DNA of 64,000 nucleotides from Mangrovimonas sp. ST2L15 (GTDB taxonomy: Bacteria; Bacteroidota; Bacteroidia; Flavobacteriales; Flavobacteriaceae): NCBI RefSeq assembly GCF_001280515.1, contig NZ_LBIQ01000030.1, forward strand, positions 1,382,501-1,446,500, read 5' to 3'. The notes under the pieces were generated by a model. It had not been told where the DNA came from, did not search any database, and saw nothing but the letters and a program-made list of their open reading frames with translations. Positions 16,309 to 25,973 of this stretch are shown here, one piece after another; position 1 is the stretch's first letter, and each line of letters starts with the position of its first letter. The translations under genes and the position numbers were made by a program.

Positions 16309-17211
16309 ATGCCTATGCCCAACCGACTCTCACGCCATGTCCTAATCTTTTTTTTGTTGTTTGCTATAGCTTTTTCGGCTAAGGCGCAATTAAGTGATTT
16401 GGCAAGGTTGGAATATTCATTTGTTCCCAAAAAGGAGTCAGAAGATGAGTATTACAGGTTAAGAGGGTTGGTCAATTTCCCAATTAGAGTCAAAGACAAG
16501 AATTTTATTGTTGTTGGAGCTGAATATAATGGTGTGATAATGCACCTTGAAGATCATTATCCATTTCCAAAGTCAGAATTGGATCGGTTTCATATCATTG
16601 ATTTCAGTTTGGGATATACCTTTGTCAATAAAAAGGATTGGCGTTTTGGAGGTAAATTTGTTCCAAGAATAGCTTCAACTTTTTCAAAACCATTGACTTG
16701 GGAAGATTTTTTTATCAATGCCGGTGTTTATGCTGTTAAAGACAGAATGAAAGATGATACAGCACGAAAGCCCAATCGTCTGATTCTAGGGGTTACCTAC
16801 AACAGTACAACTGGTTTGCCTTTTCCATTGCCTTATGTGAATTATCATAGAAGATTTCATCCGCATTGGTCCTACGTTTTGGGTGTTCCAAAATCAAATA
16901 TGAAATATCATTTTGACCCACAAATGGACAAGGATGTTTTGCAATTGTATGTTACTTTAGATGGTTTTTATGGTCATGTTCAGAATAAGATTATGGTTTA
17001 TGATAAGGAAGCCGAGTATATGTCTATGAGCATGGTTGTGACGGGTTTGGGCTATGAACATAGTTTTACAGATCACCTCGCTTTCTATATTTATACGGGT
17101 TACACCTTAAGGCAGCGGACTATATTGAGGGACAAAAATAACGACGAAGTTTTTAGATTAGATGATTTAAACACCTTCTACTTTCGTGGAGGTTTAAAAT
17201 ATAAAATATAA
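16309..17211 (+). CDS. Outer-membrane beta-barrel-like protein, DUF6268-like
   Basis: This is a 300-residue protein with a signal peptide (LIFFLLFAIAFSAKAQ, cleavage near residue 27). The mature part is rich in alternating aromatic strands (DFSLGYTFVNKKDWRFGGKF, YFRGGLKYKI at the extreme C terminus), as expected for a small outer-membrane barrel. It resembles DUF6268 proteins. The function is unknown. Its start directly abuts the MscS stop and the response-regulator gene starts one base after its own stop, so it belongs to the operon. A start at the second Met (16315) is equally possible. Confidence 0.75.
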   Translation: MPMPNRLSRHVLIFFLLFAIAFSAKAQLSDLARLEYSFVPKKESEDEYYRLRGLVNFPIRVKDKNFIVVGAEYNGVIMHLEDHYPFPKSELDRFHIIDFSLGYTFVNKKDWRFGGKFVPRIASTFSKPLTWEDFFINAGVYAVKDRMKDDTARKPNRLILGVTYNSTTGLPFPLPYVNYHRRFHPHWSYVLGVPKSNMKYHFDPQMDKDVLQLYVTLDGFYGHVQNKIMVYDKEAEYMSMSMVVTGLGYEHSFTDHLAFYIYTGYTLRQRTILRDKNNDEVFRLDDLNTFYFRGGLKYKI

Positions 17212-17212
17212 G

Positions 17213-18376
17213 ATGCCAAAAATTTTAGTAATAGAAGACGAAGCAGCCATTAGAAGAGTCCTCGTGAAAATTCTCTCAGAGGAAAATGATAAATATGAAC
17301 TTGAAGAAGCCGAAGATGGACTAAAAGGACTCGAAGCCATAAAGAATGAGGATTATGACTTAGTTCTCTGTGATATTAAAATGCCCAAAATGGATGGGGT
17401 TGAGGTTCTTGAAGCCGTAAAGAAAATTAAACCGGAAATTCCAATGGTGATGATTTCAGGACATGGGGATTTGGATACGGCTGTAAATACCATGAGATTA
17501 GGAGCGTTTGACTATATTTCCAAGCCACCAGATTTGAACAGACTTTTGAATACTGTCAGGAATGCCTTGGATAGAAAGGAATTGGTTGTTGAAAATAAGA
17601 AGCTAAAAAGAAAAGTCAGTAAGAATTATGAAATGATAGGAGAGAGCGCAGCCATTTCCCAAATTAAGGATATGATTGAAAAAGTGGCACCTACCGATGC
17701 TAGAGTTTTAATCACAGGACCTAATGGAACAGGTAAAGAGTTAGTGGCTCATTGGCTCCATGAAAAAAGTGAACGGTCTGTAGGCCCGATGGTTGAGGTC
17801 AATTGCGCTGCCATACCAGGAGAACTTATTGAAAGTGAATTGTTCGGTCATGTAAAGGGGTCTTTTACGGGAGCCAATAAAGATCGTGCAGGAAAGTTTG
17901 AGGCTGCCAACGGAGGGACCATTTTCCTTGATGAAATTGGAGACATGAGTTTGTCTGCACAGGCTAAAGTTTTAAGAGCCCTTCAAGAAAATAAAATTCA
18001 AAGAGTAGGGAGTGATAAAGATATTAAGGTAAATGTCAGGGTTGTAGCTGCAACCAATAAAAATCTGCAGAAAGAAATTGAAGATGGTAAATTTAGAGAA
18101 GACTTATACCATCGTTTGGCGGTTATTTTAATTAGTGTGCCAGGGTTGAATGATAGAAGAGATGATATTCCTCTTTTGATTGAATATTTTTCCGAAAAAA
18201 TTGCAGAAGAGCAAGGGACTTCAAAGAAAACATTTTCAGATAAAGCGGTCAAATTACTTCAAGAGTATGATTGGACTGGAAATATTAGGGAATTGAGAAA
18301 TGTGGTTGAACGGTTAATTATTCTTGGAGAAAAAGAAGTCACCGAGAATGATGTAAAACTGTTTGCTTCAAAATAA
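17213..18376 (+). CDS. NtrC-type response regulator (sigma-54 activator) without DNA-binding domain
   Basis: The 387-residue protein has a receiver domain at residues 1-120 (acidic pair ED at 8-9, phospho-acceptor Asp 54, Lys 104). An AAA+ domain at about 142-375 has Walker A GPNGTGKE at 169-176, the sigma-54 contact loop GSFTGA at 216-221 (consensus GAFTGA), and Walker B GGTIFLDEIG at 234-243. Arg-finger region residues lie in FREDLYHRL. The chain ends just after the AAA+ lid (ENDVKLFASK), so the usual Fis-type helix-turn-helix is absent. The stop is in a normal context, with no remnant of an HTH in the 66 bases before the next ORF. It is the last gene of the exporter operon. Confidence 0.9.
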   Translation: MPKILVIEDEAAIRRVLVKILSEENDKYELEEAEDGLKGLEAIKNEDYDLVLCDIKMPKMDGVEVLEAVKKIKPEIPMVMISGHGDLDTAVNTMRLGAFDYISKPPDLNRLLNTVRNALDRKELVVENKKLKRKVSKNYEMIGESAAISQIKDMIEKVAPTDARVLITGPNGTGKELVAHWLHEKSERSVGPMVEVNCAAIPGELIESELFGHVKGSFTGANKDRAGKFEAANGGTIFLDEIGDMSLSAQAKVLRALQENKIQRVGSDKDIKVNVRVVAATNKNLQKEIEDGKFREDLYHRLAVILISVPGLNDRRDDIPLLIEYFSEKIAEEQGTSKKTFSDKAVKLLQEYDWTGNIRELRNVVERLIILGEKEVTENDVKLFASK

Positions 18377-18484
18377 ACCAAAAGGCTATTCAATACGAGC
18401 GGCTTTTTTTTGCATTGATAATTAAATCTGTTTTTCACTGAGGTGAGATTTACTTATCTTTCAAAGAAGAACAAAAATAATAAT

Positions 18485-19363
18485 ATGAAGGATATATCAG
18501 TTGATTCATTTATTGCACCAAACACGGTACATTTAGACACCATTGACACCAAGTATGATTTGGATGCTTCCGAAAAGAAAATAGAAAAGGAATTGGAGGA
18601 GGTGCGTGAAAAACTAGGTAAGTTTCAAGATAAACTTTATGCCCATTCAAAATATGCCGTACTTATTTGTATTCAGGGTATGGATACAGCGGGTAAGGAT
18701 AGCTTGATACGAGAGGTGTTTAAAGATTTTAATTCCAGAGGGGTGGTTGTTCATAGTTTTAAAACACCAACCGATCTTGAGCTCAAACACGATTATCTTT
18801 GGAGGCATTATATCGCACTTCCTGCAAGAGGGAAATTTGCTGTTTTCAATAGAACACATTATGAAAATGTGTTGGTAACTCGGGTACATCCAAATTATAT
18901 TTTAAACGAAAATTTACCAGACATCCATTCTGTAGCTGATATCAATGAAGCCTTTTGGCATAGTCGCTTTGAACAAATCAATAATTTTGAAAAACATATT
19001 GCTGAAAATGGCACTTTAATTTTTAAATTTTATTTACATCTGTCAAAAGAAGAGCAAAAAAACAGATTGATTAGAAGGCTTGATAAACAAGAGAAAAATT
19101 GGAAGTTTTCGCCAGGTGATCTTGAAGAGCGTAAACTTTGGGATGATTATAAGGCCTGCTATGAAGACGCGATTAATAGAACCTCTACACCTCATGCTCC
19201 CTGGTACATTGTGCCTTCAGACGATAAACCAACCACACGATATATCATTGCAAAAATTCTTTATGACACCTTAACTCGATATGAGGATATCAAAGAACCA
19301 GAATTAGATGATGACATCAAGGCCAAAATCGATTTTTATAAGAAGCAATTACAAAGCGAATAG
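18485..19363 (+). CDS. PPK2-family polyphosphate:nucleotide phosphotransferase
   Basis: From the preferred ATG at 18485 the protein is 292 residues; the frame is open to 18443, but the first 14 residues (SKKNKNNN-type) look untranslated. Walker A GMDTAGKD is at 65-72, the lid and Walker B region has FNRTHYENVLVTRVHP, and the SRFEQINNFE helix follows. The FNR(S/T)HYE(D/N)VLV motif and HDYLWRHY segment point to the class III PPK2 group, which phosphorylates AMP and ADP with polyphosphate. It is a single gene. Confidence 0.92.
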   Translation: MKDISVDSFIAPNTVHLDTIDTKYDLDASEKKIEKELEEVREKLGKFQDKLYAHSKYAVLICIQGMDTAGKDSLIREVFKDFNSRGVVVHSFKTPTDLELKHDYLWRHYIALPARGKFAVFNRTHYENVLVTRVHPNYILNENLPDIHSVADINEAFWHSRFEQINNFEKHIAENGTLIFKFYLHLSKEEQKNRLIRRLDKQEKNWKFSPGDLEERKLWDDYKACYEDAINRTSTPHAPWYIVPSDDKPTTRYIIAKILYDTLTRYEDIKEPELDDDIKAKIDFYKKQLQSE

Positions 19364-19432
19364 ATTTTATAATTTCTTTTACAAAAGGGTTCTTGTTAAG
19401 TGTTATTTTAGTGTCCTAAACCAATCAAGCTT

Positions 19433-20836
19433 ATGAAATTAAAACTTGTTGCCTTACTATTTTTAGTATCTCTCACGGGGTTTGCCCAAACCGATGAAAC
19501 TTTATTAAAAACAATTTATACCAATTCGTTAACCAAAGGAAAAAGCTACGAGTGGTTAAATTATTTGTCCAATGCTATTGGTGGTCGATTGTCGGGGTCA
19601 TTAAATGCAGAAAGGGCTGTTCATTATACAAAGGATGAATTGGAAGCTTTAGGTCTAGATAGGGTATGGTTACAACCTGTTATGGTACCGAGATGGGTAA
19701 GAGGCGCCAAGGAGTATGCTTACATTAAATCTTCTTCGGGACAATCAACTACGGTTAATATTTGTGCTTTGGGAGGTTCGGTGGCAACAGATGCAGTAGG
19801 CCTAACGGCTAAGGTTGTTGAAGTCAAGAATTTTGAAGAATTGGAGAAATTAGGTAAGGAGCAAATAGAAGGCAAGATCGTTTTTTATAACAGGCCCATG
19901 CAAGCCGATTTGATTCAAACATTTGAAGCATATGGTGGATGTGTTAATCAAAGGTATAAAGGGGCTGTTGAGGCCGCTAAATATAATGCCGCTGGGGTCA
20001 TCGTGCGTTCCATGAACTTACGTCTGGATGACCTGCCTCATACAGGTAGCATGACTTATGATAATCTGCCCAATTCAAAACGAATTCCATCTGCAGCTAT
20101 AAGTACTAATGATGCAGAAATGCTCAGTAGTATGCTAGCTTTGGACAAAAACTTGGATTTTTATTTCCGTCAGAATTGTAAACAAATGTCCGATGTGGAA
20201 TCTTTCAACGTTATTGGAGAAATGAAAGGGTCTAAATATCCAAATGAATATATCATTGTTGGCGGACATTTAGATTCCTGGGATTTAGGAGATGGGTCTC
20301 ATGATGATGGAGCCGGAGTTGTCCAATCTATGGAAGTTTTAAGACTGCTCAAGGAAAGTGGTATTAAGCCGCAAAGAAGTATTAGAGTGGTTTTGTTTAT
20401 GAATGAAGAGAATGGACTAAGAGGTGCTACTAAATATGCTGAGGTTGCTAAGGCTAAAGGGGAGAACCATATTTTTTCTTTAGAAAGTGATGCAGGAGGC
20501 TTTACGCCAAGAGGGTTTAGTTTTGATTGTTCTGATGCTGTCTTTAATAAAATTGAAGGATGGAAACATCTTTTCAAACCTTATTTGATTCACTATTTTG
20601 AAAAAGGAGGAAGTGGAGCCGATGTGGGTCCTCTAAAAACCGACACCAATGTTACTGCAGGATTAAGACCCGATTCACAAAGATATTTTGATCATCACCA
20701 TGCATCCAATGATACCTTCGATGCCGTGAACAAACGTGAACTGGAACTTGGAGCTGCAACCATGACTTCCTTGGTCTATTTAATTGATAAATACGGAATT
20801 TCACCGATAGCAAATAATCCGAGCTTAAAAGATTAA
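19433..20836 (+). CDS. Secreted M28-family zinc peptidase
   Basis: The 467-residue protein has a cleavable signal (MKLKLVALLFLVSLTGFAQ). A protease-associated-like insert lies at about residues 110-240. The M28 catalytic domain has GGHLDSWDLGDGSHDDGAG with His 279 and Asp 291, MNEENG with Glu 325 (base) and Glu 326 (ligand), Asp 353 in ESDAGG, and the final His in YFDHHHASNDT. Enzymes of this layout are aminopeptidases or carboxypeptidases of the plasma glutamate carboxypeptidase type. Its stop overlaps the stop of the convergent MscS gene by 3 bases. Confidence 0.92.
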   Translation: MKLKLVALLFLVSLTGFAQTDETLLKTIYTNSLTKGKSYEWLNYLSNAIGGRLSGSLNAERAVHYTKDELEALGLDRVWLQPVMVPRWVRGAKEYAYIKSSSGQSTTVNICALGGSVATDAVGLTAKVVEVKNFEELEKLGKEQIEGKIVFYNRPMQADLIQTFEAYGGCVNQRYKGAVEAAKYNAAGVIVRSMNLRLDDLPHTGSMTYDNLPNSKRIPSAAISTNDAEMLSSMLALDKNLDFYFRQNCKQMSDVESFNVIGEMKGSKYPNEYIIVGGHLDSWDLGDGSHDDGAGVVQSMEVLRLLKESGIKPQRSIRVVLFMNEENGLRGATKYAEVAKAKGENHIFSLESDAGGFTPRGFSFDCSDAVFNKIEGWKHLFKPYLIHYFEKGGSGADVGPLKTDTNVTAGLRPDSQRYFDHHHASNDTFDAVNKRELELGAATMTSLVYLIDKYGISPIANNPSLKD

Positions 20837-21732
20837 TCTGTATTTGGTTTGGTTTCGGATACCAATTGTAATTTGTTTTTTCCAAAGTCCAAGGTTCTGA
20901 TAGGGAATGGAATATTGATGCCTTCTTTGTTGAAATGCTGTTTGATTAATTTGATAGCTTGATGTTTGGCTTCTAATTTGGGCTTGGGCTTGGTACTGTC
21001 TATCCAAAACCTGACAACAAAATTAATAGAGCTATCACCAAATTCTGTAAAGAAGAATTCAACCTCCTCATTTCTATTTTGCTTGAAGTGGTCGGTGATA
21101 ATTTTTCTAACCAAATCTTCTACCTTTTGAAGGTCACTTTCATAGCCAATTCCGCATGCTACATCAATTCTTGATCTTTTTGACCAGGAATAATTCACAA
21201 AAGGGTTTTCAATAACCATAGAGTTTGGAATCACTACAAATTCGTTGTCTGTTTGCCGTATAAAGATGTTGCGCAAACTAATTTCTTCTACATAACCAGA
21301 AATATCACCAGTTTGAATAAAATCTCCCAACCTTATTTTTGGGAGAAAGGATAACAATAAACCAGAAAAGGAGTTATTCAGGGTGGCTTGTAGCGCTAAA
21401 CCAATGGCTAGACCAATCACTCCTGCACCCGCTAGTACCGAGGTCAAAACTTTGTCCAAATCCATCACCCCTAGAGCTATAAAAAAGCCTATTATTAGAA
21501 TGACGGCAAATAGGATTCGGCTTAAAATGTCTTTGATGGATTCCTGACTTATTTTCTTGAAAAGCACTTTTTTGGAAAATCTTCTGATAAACTTGGCCAG
21601 AAAATAGAACATGAACATGACCAAAACGGCCACGACAAAGTTGGGTAATTTTAAAATAATGGCTTCAAACCAACCATCTAGTTTGTCAATAAGATTAGAA
21701 ATAGCTTTCGTTATTGAGAAATTCTTTTCCAT
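20833..21732 (-). CDS. Mechanosensitive channel, MscS family (second copy)
   Basis: This 299-residue protein has three N-terminal helices. Its pore helix (AGAGVIGLAIGLALQATLNN, about residues 99-118) is the Ala/Gly-packed TM3 of MscS. The beta domain has RLGDFIQTGDISGYVEEISLRN and the VVIPNS motif. A helical C-terminal domain follows. It is more like E. coli MscS in length and motifs than the copy at 15484-16308. It has its own 260-base upstream region, which holds no other gene that I can see. Confidence 0.93.
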   Translation of the reverse strand: MEKNFSITKAISNLIDKLDGWFEAIILKLPNFVVAVLVMFMFYFLAKFIRRFSKKVLFKKISQESIKDILSRILFAVILIIGFFIALGVMDLDKVLTSVLAGAGVIGLAIGLALQATLNNSFSGLLLSFLPKIRLGDFIQTGDISGYVEEISLRNIFIRQTDNEFVVIPNSMVIENPFVNYSWSKRSRIDVACGIGYESDLQKVEDLVRKIITDHFKQNRNEEVEFFFTEFGDSSINFVVRFWIDSTKPKPKLEAKHQAIKLIKQHFNKEGINIPFPIRTLDFGKNKLQLVSETKPNTD

Positions 21733-21992
21733 TTGGAACTATTTGAAGGTTTATTGTAAGGGTGCGATAAAAGATAATTAAAACTGAAAAATCATTTTGT
21801 TAAAAATAAAATAAAAATGTTCAAAAGCCCGCTTCTAATGAAGAAAAAGAGCTAAATCACAATTTTTCCTTACCTTGATTTTAAGGGTGTTTTTATATGA
21901 AAAAGGGATATGGTTATTTCCCATTTTTTTGATAGGAAATAAAATCTCCTCGTCTAAAATTCCGTAAATTTAGGGCTTATAAATTTAGGCTT
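21733..21992. other. Intergenic region between divergent mscS-like gene and nadA
   Basis: No ORF, tRNA or convincing terminator was seen. The region is AT-rich and presumably holds the promoters of both divergent genes, but neither shows a complete TTG-spacer-TANNTTTG arrangement. A near match, TAAATTTA, lies shortly before nadA. Confidence 0.4.
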
Positions 21993-22979
21993 ATGGATGT
22001 TGTAAATGATGTGTATAAAAGAGGTTATATACCTTTGATAGATTCTGAAAAAAAAGTGGATTTTGTATCGGAAATTAAGCGATTAAAGAAGGAAAAAAAT
22101 GCGGTGATTTTGGCTCACTATTATCAAGAGCCAATTATTCAAGATTTGGCAGATTATGTGGGAGATAGCTTAGGTTTATCACGCAAAGCGGCAGAAACTG
22201 AAGCAGATATTATTTTATTCGCAGGTGTTCACTTTATGGCTGAAACAGCAAAGATTCTAAATGCAACCAAAAAGGTCATTTTACCAGACCTCAATGCAGG
22301 ATGTTCATTGGCTGATTCTTGTAATGCTGAAGATCTTGCCAAGTTCAAAGAAAGGTATCCCAATCATTTGGTGGTTACCTATGTGAATACTTCTGCAGAA
22401 GTTAAGGCTATTAGTGATATTTGTTGCACATCTTCAAATGCCGAAAAAATTGTGCAATCCATACCTCTTGACCAACCTATAATTTTTGCTCCTGACAAAA
22501 ATTTAGGTTCCTACATTAAGAATAAAACAGGTAGGGATATGGTACTTTGCGATGGAGCCTGTATTGTGCATGAAGCATTTTCATTGGAGAAATTAATAGC
22601 GCTATACCAAAAACATCCAAAGGCTCAAATTATTGCGCATCCAGAATCGGAGACCCATATTTTGAAAGTTGCTAACTATATTGGCTCTACTTCTGAACTT
22701 ATAGACTATGTAAAAACCAATCCCAATAGTGAGTTTATTGTTGCTACTGAAGCTGGCGTTATCCATGAAATGCAAAAGGCGGTGCCAAATAAAATATTGG
22801 TTGCAGCTCCTGCCAAAGAGGATAACACTTGTGCCTGTAGTGAATGCGCTTACATGAAAATGAATACACTTGAAAAAGTTTATAGTTGCTTAAAGTATGA
22901 ACTTCCTGAAATTCATGTGGAACAAGAAATCCAAGAAAGGGCATTGATTCCAATTCAAAGGATGCTAGACATATCTTAG
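21993..22979 (+). CDS. nadA: Quinolinate synthase NadA
   Basis: This 328-residue enzyme condenses iminoaspartate with dihydroxyacetone phosphate to quinolinate in NAD synthesis. Family motifs are [20 protein letters not shown] (residues 38-57), [13 protein letters not shown] with Cys 104, and [11 protein letters not shown] with Cys 190. The C-terminal CACSEC segment at 280-285 supplies the third ligand of the [4Fe-4S] cluster (probably Cys 285). nadB follows 7 bases downstream, so the two successive enzymes share a transcript. nadC is not in the window. Confidence 0.96.
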   Translation: MDVVNDVYKRGYIPLIDSEKKVDFVSEIKRLKKEKNAVILAHYYQEPIIQDLADYVGDSLGLSRKAAETEADIILFAGVHFMAETAKILNATKKVILPDLNAGCSLADSCNAEDLAKFKERYPNHLVVTYVNTSAEVKAISDICCTSSNAEKIVQSIPLDQPIIFAPDKNLGSYIKNKTGRDMVLCDGACIVHEAFSLEKLIALYQKHPKAQIIAHPESETHILKVANYIGSTSELIDYVKTNPNSEFIVATEAGVIHEMQKAVPNKILVAAPAKEDNTCACSECAYMKMNTLEKVYSCLKYELPEIHVEQEIQERALIPIQRMLDIS

Positions 22980-22986
22980 AGGTAAT

Positions 22987-24558
22987 ATGACAAAATACGA
23001 AACAGATTTTTTAATTCTTGGATCGGGAATTGCAGGTTTAACTTGTGCCATACGTTTGGCTCAAGCAATGCCTGATAGAGTGATTTCCGTGGTAACTAAG
23101 GCAAATGAAAATGAATCTAATACCAAATATGCCCAAGGAGGTATGGCTGTGGTTTGGGATAAATTAGATTCATTTGAAGATCATATCAATGATACCTTAG
23201 TGGCGGGAGAATTTCATAATAATCCAGAGGTAGTGAGAATGGTGGTTGAAGAAGCTCCAAATTGTTTAAGACAATTAATTTCTTGGGGTGCAGATTTTGA
23301 CGCTAACACCAAAGGTGAAATTGATCTTGGAAGAGAAGGAGGACATTCAGCCCATAGAATAGTACATCATAAGGATATCACGGGATTTGAAATAGAAAAA
23401 ACACTATTGAAAAAGGTAGCAAGTTTAAGCAATATTTCAATGTTTCCTTATCATTTTGCTATCGACCTAATTACCGATCATCAACTAGGGCATGTTACTG
23501 GAGAAGGTTCTGAAGTAGGCTGTTATGGGGCTTACATTCTCGATCAAAAGACCAATGAAATTAACCGGTTTATGGCATCACAGACCATTTTGTGCACAGG
23601 TGGCATCGGGCAAGTTTATGCTTCGACAACCAACCCTTTGATTGCAACTGGAGATGGGATTGCTATGGCCTTTAGGGCGGGAGCCAAAGTAAAAGATATG
23701 GAATTCGTTCAATTCCATCCCACGGCTCTTTTTGAACCAGAACAGAGTCCTTCATTTTTGATTTCAGAAGCTGTAAGAGGTTTTGGTGCTTATTTAAGAA
23801 ACAAAAACGGTGAGCGATTTATGCTTGCTATTGATGATCGTGCCGAACTTGCGCCAAGAGATGTAGTTGCAAGAGCTATCGATAACGAGATTAATACTTC
23901 GGGAGATCGGTTTGTCTATTTAGACTGTAGGCACTTAAATTATAAGGCTTTTTTAAAGCATTTTCCAAATATTAATGAGAAATGCTTAGAAATGGGAATT
24001 GATATACGGGAGCACATGATTCCCGTTGTTCCGGCAAGCCACTATGCCTGTGGCGGTATTGAGGTCGATACAAATGGAGCCACCAATTTGATTAATCTTT
24101 ACGCAGCTGGAGAATGTTCTTGTACAGGACTTCATGGAGCAAATAGATTGGCGTCCAATTCATTACTAGAAGCTTTGGTTTATGCCAATCATATTGCAGA
24201 TGCTATTATTGAAAAGGAAGAAGAACTGCATGGATTTCAAGGAGATGTTCCGGTTTGGAATGATAAAGGGACTTCTAAGCCTAAAGAACTGATATTAATT
24301 ACCCACTACTGTAATACGATTCAAAGTATTATGTCTGATCTAGTGGGTATCGTCAGGGCTAATGACCGACTCAAAGAGGCCGCGAAGCATTTAGTGTATG
24401 TAGATCAATCCACACATGATTTGTATGTAAATTCCAAACTATCCGTTCAAATTTGCGAATTGCGAAATTTAAATACCATAGCAAGTCTTATTGTGAATCA
24501 ATCACAAAAACAAACCAAAAATTTAGGAGGATTTTATAACATTGATTTGCTTCAATGA
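22987..24558 (+). CDS. nadB: L-aspartate oxidase NadB
   Basis: This 523-residue flavoenzyme oxidises aspartate to iminoaspartate, the substrate of NadA. The FAD-binding GSGIAGLTCAIRLA lies at residues 12-25. It also has NTKYAQGGMAVVW, the EGGHSAHRIVHHKD segment, VQFHPTALFEP, and the C-terminal ASHYACGGIEVD and LYAAGECSCTGLHGANRLAS motifs of the succinate dehydrogenase/fumarate reductase flavoprotein superfamily. The helical cap at the end (LVGIVRANDRLKEA) is typical of NadB. It is the second gene of a two-gene operon. Confidence 0.96.
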   Translation: MTKYETDFLILGSGIAGLTCAIRLAQAMPDRVISVVTKANENESNTKYAQGGMAVVWDKLDSFEDHINDTLVAGEFHNNPEVVRMVVEEAPNCLRQLISWGADFDANTKGEIDLGREGGHSAHRIVHHKDITGFEIEKTLLKKVASLSNISMFPYHFAIDLITDHQLGHVTGEGSEVGCYGAYILDQKTNEINRFMASQTILCTGGIGQVYASTTNPLIATGDGIAMAFRAGAKVKDMEFVQFHPTALFEPEQSPSFLISEAVRGFGAYLRNKNGERFMLAIDDRAELAPRDVVARAIDNEINTSGDRFVYLDCRHLNYKAFLKHFPNINEKCLEMGIDIREHMIPVVPASHYACGGIEVDTNGATNLINLYAAGECSCTGLHGANRLASNSLLEALVYANHIADAIIEKEEELHGFQGDVPVWNDKGTSKPKELILITHYCNTIQSIMSDLVGIVRANDRLKEAAKHLVYVDQSTHDLYVNSKLSVQICELRNLNTIASLIVNQSQKQTKNLGGFYNIDLLQ

Positions 24559-24639
24559 TTCCTATTCTAGGGTGAATTTTGGTATATTGGCAATGAAAAA
24601 CAAGTTACGCTTTATAGTAGCTTTCCAAATCTTTAAAAA

Positions 24640-25212
24640 ATGAAAAAGAAGTATCTTTTAGTTTTATTAATGTCCATTTCTTTAATCCCAATGCAAGCAC
24701 AGGAAAACACGTTGCCTTACAGAGAAATACCTGATGATTCAGAAACCTACACGGCTGGAACTGTAGCGGCAAGAATGATTGATGGTTTGGGCTTTAGGTA
24801 TTACTGGGCTACTGAAGGATTGACAACGGCCGATTTAAAATTTAAGCCAAATTCGGAGGCTAGAACTTCTGGAGAGACAGTTGATCATATACTTGGACTT
24901 TCTCGTGTCATTGTTAATGCCACTCTTCAAAAAGCAAACACCAAAATGGATGATTCTGGTCTAACATTTGAAGAAAAGCGCGAATTGACACTGAATAATT
25001 TGAAAAGAGCAGCAGATATCTTGAGGGATAGTGAAGATATTTCAAATTTTCAAATTGATTTCGGAAGTCAAAAATTTCCTTTTTGGAATGCGATTAATGG
25101 ACCAATAGCTGATGCCATTTGGCATTGTGGCCAAATAGTTTCTTTCAGAAGAAGTTCAGGGAATCCATTTACTTCAAACGTGAGTTTGTTTTCAGGAAAG
25201 TTAAAAGAGTAA
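24640..25212 (+). CDS. Secreted DinB-like four-helix protein
   Basis: The 190-residue protein has a signal peptide (MKKKYLLVLLMSISLIPMQAQ). The mature part resembles the DinB/YfiT-like putative metalloenzyme fold. MIDGLGFRYYWATEGLT forms the first helix, then TVDHILGLSRVI and ADAIWHCGQIVSFRR each contribute a His that would form the metal site. GNPFTSNVSLFSGKL is the usual end. DinB-like proteins bind divalent metals, and many use low-molecular-weight thiols. The signal peptide would place this one in the periplasm. It converges with the DUF6090 array, with 6 bases between stop codons. Confidence 0.75.
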   Translation: MKKKYLLVLLMSISLIPMQAQENTLPYREIPDDSETYTAGTVAARMIDGLGFRYYWATEGLTTADLKFKPNSEARTSGETVDHILGLSRVIVNATLQKANTKMDDSGLTFEEKRELTLNNLKRAADILRDSEDISNFQIDFGSQKFPFWNAINGPIADAIWHCGQIVSFRRSSGNPFTSNVSLFSGKLKE

Positions 25213-25218
25213 TAGACC

Positions 25219-25962
25219 TTAATTTTCTAAACTTTGGTTGATTAAACCTATTAAACCGATGGTTTGTTTTTTGGTTCTAAGAACCCCTTTAAGAGCAAAT
25301 CTTTTTCGGAACAGACTCGTACGGATCCTATTTCTCGTGTTTATAGTTTTCAGAAGGGAGTCAAATATTTGTTTTCTTTGTTTTTCAGAATTTAAGTAAT
25401 CAAATTCATCACTGAGGTATGGGGTTTCAAAGGCTTTATTATAGTACCAGTAATCGGCGTCCTTTTTAGAAAATTCAACTTCCCATTCAATTACGGAGTT
25501 GAACCGATCCACTTGACTGGTATAATAATAAGTTATGGAGTCCATTAATTTTTCATGTCCTTTGATTTCTATGATACCCATACTTCTCATTTTCTGAAAA
25601 GTTTGATCGTTTATTTTTATTTCATCGTATCGTGGTTGAAAAAGCGCGATTATGGAATCCACACTAAGATTTGAAACAGTTTTCGTTTGTAATAATTGGG
25701 ACCTGTTTTTTGCTAAGTAGTTTAGGAAATCCATGTAGTCATTGAGTTTTAAGGTATCTGAAGACAAATCTAAAACCATACTTTTCAAGTAATTTTCTGA
25801 TTGAATCTGTTCCTTTCTTTTCTCGTTCCAATTATTTACTTGTAAAGCAATCAAGATTCCAATCACTACTAGAATTATTTCACCAATAGCATATCTGGAA
25901 TAAGCCATGAATCTGTTTTCTGAAGCAAGTTTTTTACGTAGATTCCTAAAAATAGTGATCAT
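25219..25962 (-). CDS. DUF6090 family protein, array member 7 (last of operon)
   Basis: The 247-residue product begins with a basic amphipathic segment and then the family anchor YAIGEIILVVIGILIALQ (about residues 25-42) ending VNNWNE. Lys/Arg before the helix predicts N-in, C-out topology, leaving about 195 residues outside the inner membrane. Its prehelix stretch is of the KLASENRFMAYSRY type. The outer domain contains FQKMRSMGIIEIKGHEKLMD followed by a YYYTSQ helix, matching the common core seen in the other members (a short turn, then N/H-x-x-L and a Tyr-rich helix). The function is unknown. It lies 11 bases after member 6. Confidence 0.85.
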   Translation of the reverse strand: MITIFRNLRKKLASENRFMAYSRYAIGEIILVVIGILIALQVNNWNEKRKEQIQSENYLKSMVLDLSSDTLKLNDYMDFLNYLAKNRSQLLQTKTVSNLSVDSIIALFQPRYDEIKINDQTFQKMRSMGIIEIKGHEKLMDSITYYYTSQVDRFNSVIEWEVEFSKKDADYWYYNKAFETPYLSDEFDYLNSEKQRKQIFDSLLKTINTRNRIRTSLFRKRFALKGVLRTKKQTIGLIGLINQSLEN

Positions 25963-25973
25963 TTAAAAAGCAT

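Noticed and set aside
18377-18420. Possible terminator after the response-regulator gene
   Set aside because: A T run is present, but the candidate stem has mismatches after five base pairs; not convincing enough to list.
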